Source: Candidatus Omnitrophota bacterium (GTDB lineage Bacteria > Omnitrophota > Gorgyraeia > Gygaellales > Profunditerraquicolaceae). From it: a stretch of 63,180 nt of DNA. Shown here piece by piece: positions 59,414 through 63,180 of the stretch. The position numbers and the translations under genes are program-made. How positions within the stretch are numbered: position 1 is the stretch's first letter; each line of letters opens with the position of its first letter. The notes beneath the pieces are model-generated. The model did no database searches, was not told the DNA's origin, and saw only the letters and a program-made list of their open reading frames with translations. The stretch is from NCBI GenBank assembly GCA_026387315.1, contig JAPLLY010000043.1:7404-70583 (forward strand), in the 5' to 3' direction.

Positions 59414-61126
59414 ATGCACTCACTAAAAGAAAATATAATGGAAATACTTATTAAAAGCCAGCAGATCACCAAGGTTCAATTAGAACGTGCTTTGAGCTTG
59501 CAAAAAGAAAAAGGAGTCCCTTTAAGAAGGGTCCTGGTTGATGAGGGGATTATTACCGAAGAAGTCCTATTGTCTTTGTTTTCCGAACAGCTTTACATGC
59601 CGACTTTGCGTTTGGCTAAATTTAGGTTTGATGCCGAGGTAATTAATTTAATTCCGGAACGCATGGCTAAGCTTTACAATACCATCCCCCTATCTAAAAT
59701 TGGCTCTACCATTACTGTGGCTATGTCGGATCCATTAAATATTTTTGCGTTGGATGATTTAAGTAACTTCACTGGATGCAATATCGACATTGTTTTAAGC
59801 CCTGAAGATGAGATTGCTCATGTTATTGACAGCCAGTACCGTAAAGAAGCTAAGAATATGCAGAATATTCTTGATGAATCAGCTTTGGCGCGCAGCGCGA
59901 GTTTAGATAAAAATTTAGAGTTATTTAAAACTGATGAGATTGAGTTGTCTAATGCGCTTTTAGAGAGTGAAAAAGCGCCGATTGTGCAGCTAGTCGATAT
60001 TATTTTGGCTCAGGCTTTAAAAAGGAGAGCTTCAGATATACATATTGAACCGGAGATTGATTGTTTGCGTATTAGATACCGCGTGGATGGTTCATTGCAT
60101 GATGTCTTAAGGGTCCCTAAGATAAATCAAAATGCAATTTTAGCCCGGCTTAAAATTATCTCTAATTTGGATATTACTGAAAATCGTATTCCGCAGGATG
60201 GCAGGTTTAAAGTTAAGACCGAGGGGCGGGAGGTAGATTTTAGGGTTTCTAGCCTGCCAACAACTTTTGGCCAAAAATTTGTTCTGCGGGCTTTAGATAA
60301 GGGAAGTCTTTCTATTGGTTTAGATAAGCTTGGTTTTTCACAGCAGCCCGCGGCGATTTTTAAAGCAGCAGTAACCAAACCCTTCGGTATGATGTTGGTT
60401 ACCGGTCCCACCGGTTCAGGTAAGTCTACCACGCTTTATTCTGTGTTAAATCAGTTAAACACTGCTGAAAGAAATATTGTTACTATTGAGGATCCCGTAG
60501 AATACCAGGTAGAGGGGATTACTCAGATGCAGGTTAAACCGGATATCGGCTTAGATTTTGCCTCAGGACTGCGTTCTATCCTGCGTCAAAGCCCGGATGT
60601 AATTATGATCGGTGAGATCCGGGATGCTCAGACTGCGGATATTGCCATTAAAGCGGCGCTTACCGGACAGCTTGTGCTTTCCACGCTGCATACCAATGAT
60701 GCTATTTCTAGCATTATTCGTCTTATCGATATGGGGGTTGAACCGTTTTTGGTGGCTTCTAGTGTAATTATGCTTTGTGCGCAGCGGCTGGCACGCAAGA
60801 TCTGTCTTAAGTGCCGTAAGCCCATCGAAATTTCTGATGATCTTCTAAATAAAATAGGATTTCACGGTAAAGCTAACTTTTATGCCGCTCAAGGATGTAA
60901 ATATTGTAATAATACCGGATTTTTTGGACGGGTTGCGGTGTTGGAGGCAATTCTGATTGATGATACGATAAGAGAGATGATTATCCGCAAGAAATCTATC
61001 GATGAAATCAAGGTTTATGCGGTTAAGAATATAGGAATGAAGACATTGCGTGATGATGCTTTTCAGAAGGTGAAAGAAGAATTGACTACTTTGGACGAAG
61101 CAATCAGAATTACTACTGAGGAATAA
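59414..61126 (+). CDS. Type IV pilus / type II secretion assembly ATPase PilB/GspE (copy 2)
   Basis: A 570-residue paralogue of the preceding ATPase. MshEN domain 1-155, ATPase with Walker A GPTGSGKSTTLYSVLNQL near 332, Walker B VIMIGEIRDAQTADIAI near 396, STLHTNDAISSIIRLIDMG near 420 and zinc knuckle CLKC ... CKYC near 460-500. The MshEN motifs (ENIMEILIKSQQITKVQLER, LRRVLVDEGIITEEVLLSLF) are less close to the c-di-GMP-binding consensus. The pair may act as alternative motors on the one PilC below. Confidence 0.93.
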   Translation: MHSLKENIMEILIKSQQITKVQLERALSLQKEKGVPLRRVLVDEGIITEEVLLSLFSEQLYMPTLRLAKFRFDAEVINLIPERMAKLYNTIPLSKIGSTITVAMSDPLNIFALDDLSNFTGCNIDIVLSPEDEIAHVIDSQYRKEAKNMQNILDESALARSASLDKNLELFKTDEIELSNALLESEKAPIVQLVDIILAQALKRRASDIHIEPEIDCLRIRYRVDGSLHDVLRVPKINQNAILARLKIISNLDITENRIPQDGRFKVKTEGREVDFRVSSLPTTFGQKFVLRALDKGSLSIGLDKLGFSQQPAAIFKAAVTKPFGMMLVTGPTGSGKSTTLYSVLNQLNTAERNIVTIEDPVEYQVEGITQMQVKPDIGLDFASGLRSILRQSPDVIMIGEIRDAQTADIAIKAALTGQLVLSTLHTNDAISSIIRLIDMGVEPFLVASSVIMLCAQRLARKICLKCRKPIEISDDLLNKIGFHGKANFYAAQGCKYCNNTGFFGRVAVLEAILIDDTIREMIIRKKSIDEIKVYAVKNIGMKTLRDDAFQKVKEELTTLDEAIRITTEE

Positions 61127-61134
61127 GGAGCCTG

Positions 61135-62343
61135 ATGAATACGTATAAATATTCTGCGAAAGATAAAAATGGACAAACCATAAATGGAATAATCCAGGCT
61201 GCCTCAGAGGCAGAGGTTGCGGATATCTTGCATAAAAAAGAGATGGTGGTTTTTTCCGTGGAGTTCGCTAAGATTTTTTCTGATAACCCAAAACTGACTG
61301 ACAAGAAGATCAAGCTTGATGATTTAGTTGTTTTCTCCCGCCAGCTGGCGACGATGATTGACGCCGGTATTCCCTTGGCCAACGCCTTAGGTATTTTAGC
61401 TGAGCAGATTGAAAATGAGAGCCTGAGGGGGATTGTTGGTAATGTGCGCCAGGATATCGAAGCCGGTATGAGTTTCTGTGATGCACTGGCTAAACATCCG
61501 CTAGTTTTTTCTGATCTTTTTGTGAATATGATAAAAGCCGGAGAAGCTTCAGGCATGTTAAATGAGATTCTTGATCGTTTGGCCACGTTTATGGAAAAGC
61601 AGGCAGCCTTAAATCGTAAAATAATTTCCAGCTTGGTTTATCCGGCAGTAGTAGTAAGTATGGCGATTATTATTACGGCTGTACTTTTAATTAAAGTCGT
61701 GCCTACATTTAAAGGCATATTTGATTCGCTGGGGGGGACATTACCGCTGCCTACCCAGGTTTTGATTTTTGCCAGCGACCTTTTGAGAAAATATTTTTTG
61801 TTTTTGATGTTGTTTTTTGGGGCCGGTATATATTTATTTAAAAGATGCTTAAAGACGCAGAAAGGCAAGTACTGGTTTGACCGATTCACATTAAAGGTTC
61901 CGGTCTTTGGTCCTCTTTTACGTAAGTTAGCTGTTGCTAAGTTCTCCCGTACCTTTTCTACTTTAGTTAAGAGCGGAGTATCAGTTTTAAGCGCTTTAGA
62001 GATTGTTAGTAAAACCTCAGGCAATAAGGTGGTGGAGGAGGCAGTAATTAATTGTTCTAAAAGCGTGCGTAACGGTGAGCCGATCTCCCGGCCCCTGGCC
62101 AAAAGCGGAGTTTTTCCGCCTATGGTTACACGGATGATTAATGTGGGTGAGCAAACCGGCCAGCTAGAAAAAATGCTTTCTAAAATTGCTGATTTTTATG
62201 ATGATCAGGTTGACGCTGCGGCCGGGGCGTTAACCAGCCTGATTGAGCCACTGGTGATTGCTTTTTTAGGCATTGTGATTGGTGGCATTGTTATCGCTTT
62301 ATTTTTACCGATCTTTAAGATCTCACAGTTGATGGCGCGTTGA
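61135..62343 (+). CDS. pilC: Type IV pilus / type II secretion platform protein PilC/GspF
   Basis: A 402-residue inner-membrane platform protein on which the ATPases turn. Short N-terminal beta segment YKYSAKDKNGQTINGIIQA, two T2SSF helical domains (about 65-190 and 268-390; LDDLVVFSRQLATMIDAGIP and AKFSRTFSTLVKSGVSVLSA) and membrane helices near 172-192, 218-236 and 375-397. PMVTRMINVGEQTGQLEKML near 325 is classical. AAGGAG precedes the ATG. Pilin, peptidase and secretin genes are not seen in the window. Confidence 0.95.
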   Translation: MNTYKYSAKDKNGQTINGIIQAASEAEVADILHKKEMVVFSVEFAKIFSDNPKLTDKKIKLDDLVVFSRQLATMIDAGIPLANALGILAEQIENESLRGIVGNVRQDIEAGMSFCDALAKHPLVFSDLFVNMIKAGEASGMLNEILDRLATFMEKQAALNRKIISSLVYPAVVVSMAIIITAVLLIKVVPTFKGIFDSLGGTLPLPTQVLIFASDLLRKYFLFLMLFFGAGIYLFKRCLKTQKGKYWFDRFTLKVPVFGPLLRKLAVAKFSRTFSTLVKSGVSVLSALEIVSKTSGNKVVEEAVINCSKSVRNGEPISRPLAKSGVFPPMVTRMINVGEQTGQLEKMLSKIADFYDDQVDAAAGALTSLIEPLVIAFLGIVIGGIVIALFLPIFKISQLMAR

Positions 62344-62417
62344 GAAGATAAGAGTTAATCTGCAATAGAATTAAGCACTTAAGAGCTTAATTAAATATAA
62401 TAAATAAAAAAAAGTTC

Positions 62418-62445
62418 TTGACAAAACAGAGCTTTGTATTAAAAT
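62418..62445 (+). promoter_or_regulatory. Promoter upstream of the rRNA gene
   Basis: TTGACA (62418-62423) and TAAAAT (62440-62445), 16 bp apart; predicted start near 62452. It precedes both the terminator at 62560-62590 and the 16S gene. Confidence 0.8.
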
Positions 62446-62451
62446 ACATAT

Positions 62452-62590
62452 TCCCTTTTAAAAGGGGTAAATTATTGTGAAAATAATTAAAATGCAGTTG
62501 AAAATTTCTAGTAGTTAATCCGCATCGGCAATAAGGGGGCGAGTAAAAAATAGAATTTGCGTCCCGACATTTTTGTCGGGACGTTTTTTT
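62452..62590 (+). ncRNA. Candidate leader or small RNA ahead of 16S rRNA
   Basis: The segment between the promoter and a strong intrinsic terminator would give about 138 nt. It begins with a hairpin-forming CCCTTTTAAAAGGGG and includes GTAGTTAATCCGCATCGGCA and AATAAGGGGGCGAG. I recognise no known RNA family and no start codon with a ribosome site followed by a useful frame. It may be an attenuated rRNA leader or a separate small RNA. Confidence 0.45.
62560..62590 (+). terminator. Intrinsic terminator upstream of 16S rRNA
   Basis: 10-bp stem CGTCCCGACA (62560-62569) and TGTCGGGACG (62574-62583) with a T4 loop, followed by seven T. It lies after the promoter at 62418 and before the rRNA, so an antitermination step or an additional rRNA promoter is implied. 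Confidence 0.9.
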
Positions 62591-62593
62591 GTC

Positions 62594-62628
62594 ACTGAGG
62601 CATTGAAAAAAACTGAGGCACTGAAAAA
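62594..62628. repeat. Direct duplication of 17 bp in the rRNA leader
   Basis: ACTGAGGCATTGAAAAA (62594-62610) is repeated as ACTGAGGCACTGAAAAA (62612-62628). The rest of the leader to 62799 has an AATAATTCC/GGAATTATT hairpin near 62709-62730 and AT-rich sequence with no other gene. Confidence 0.85.
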
Positions 62629-62799
62629 GCAGTGTTTCAGGAAAGAAAGTTATAAAAGAAATCATTCAGTGATTCGTTCTTTTGATAATTGAATTGCCAA
62701 GCGAGGCCATAATAATTCCAGAGGGAATTATTAGGGTCAATTCATGAGGTTTGAAGTTAAATGAATCATTAGAGCCATTATACATAATTTTTCGAAATT

Positions 62800-63180
<381 letters not shown>

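Noticed and set aside
61113-61586. A 157-codon - strand frame opposite pilC
   Set aside because: Antisense shadow of pilC; composition is Ser/Ile-rich as expected from the reverse of a coding strand.

Overview
The window looks like a housekeeping stretch of a free-living-type, Gram-negative-like bacterium with a diderm-style rod morphology programme. The gene content (complete mur pathway with an mDAP-type MurE, mreBCD-mrdA-rodA, riboflavin pathway, type IV pilus/type II secretion motor genes), the moderate A+T content, GTG starts and the dense load of short palindromic repeats fit an uncultured lineage such as Candidatus Omnitrophota (OP3). That placement is inference from general gene and 16S 5'-end appearance; no database was consulted. 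Almost every gene is on the + strand; only pncC (cinA C-terminal type) is on the - strand.

Layout. 1-6254: 3' part of pnp, then ftsK, rodZ-like, rimO, pgsA, pgpA. 6272-6754: pncC, convergent with pgpA and divergent from the riboflavin operon. 6783-11918: FMN riboswitch and ribBA, ribH, nusB, a PHP phosphoesterase, ribD, ribE. 12104-12871: tRNA-Pro(CGG) and a BrnT/CopG-like toxin-antitoxin pair with a clear operator. 13056-21116: acyP, ligA, a lipoprotein, an MBL hydrolase, xerD, cca, rbfA, nrnA, ribF. 21317-37909: a dcw division/wall cluster (mraZ, rsmH, ftsL-like, ftsI, murE, murF, mraY, murD, ftsW, murG, murC, murB, ddl, ftsQ, ftsA) that stops without ftsZ. 38103-46972: yggS, proC, mtnP, ileS, dksA-like, lspA, lgt, rluD-like and a coiled-coil membrane protein. 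46969-53822: aroA and the rod-shape cluster mreB, mreC, mreD, mrdA, rodA. 53898-62343: a TIGR03960-type radical SAM protein, a GAF/degenerate-GGDEF protein, a lone MshEN-domain protein, two PilB/GspE ATPases and PilC. 62418-63180: a strong promoter, a terminator-bounded leader or small RNA, and the 5' part of a 16S rRNA gene.

The most striking content is repetitive. At least four families of small palindromic elements sit between and inside genes. Family B (ends CCCCGCACCTTC / GAAGGTGCGGGG, 73-124 bp) is found eight times, always just upstream of a gene. At five sites it is bracketed by a 4-bp direct repeat TGAA or TGAG. Removing the element restores an ATGA- or GTGA-type overlapping stop/start junction, so it has split translationally coupled gene pairs while leaving the upstream stop (TGA) and giving the downstream gene a new start made from its own last base plus the duplicated TG. 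Two copies carry a 26-bp mini-copy of the element nested inside with its own TGAA duplication, and a third copy shows the empty site. Family A (GGGGACGGTTCT / AGAACCGTCCCC) occurs ten times, including in frame inside ribF and forming the C-terminal codons of aroA and pncC. Family C (CCCCGTTAGA / TCTAACGGGG) is inserted in frame in xerD and in mraY right after its catalytic DDYLK motif. These behave like the protein-invading palindromic elements known from Rickettsia, but in a different organism and with different sequences.

Systems in the window work together as expected: PgsA/PgpA make phosphatidylglycerol, Rib proteins make FMN under FMN riboswitch control, Mur/Fts/Mre/Rod proteins build and shape the wall, Lsp/Lgt mature lipoproteins, and the MshEN/PilB/PilC genes form a motor-platform module that may respond to cyclic di-GMP.
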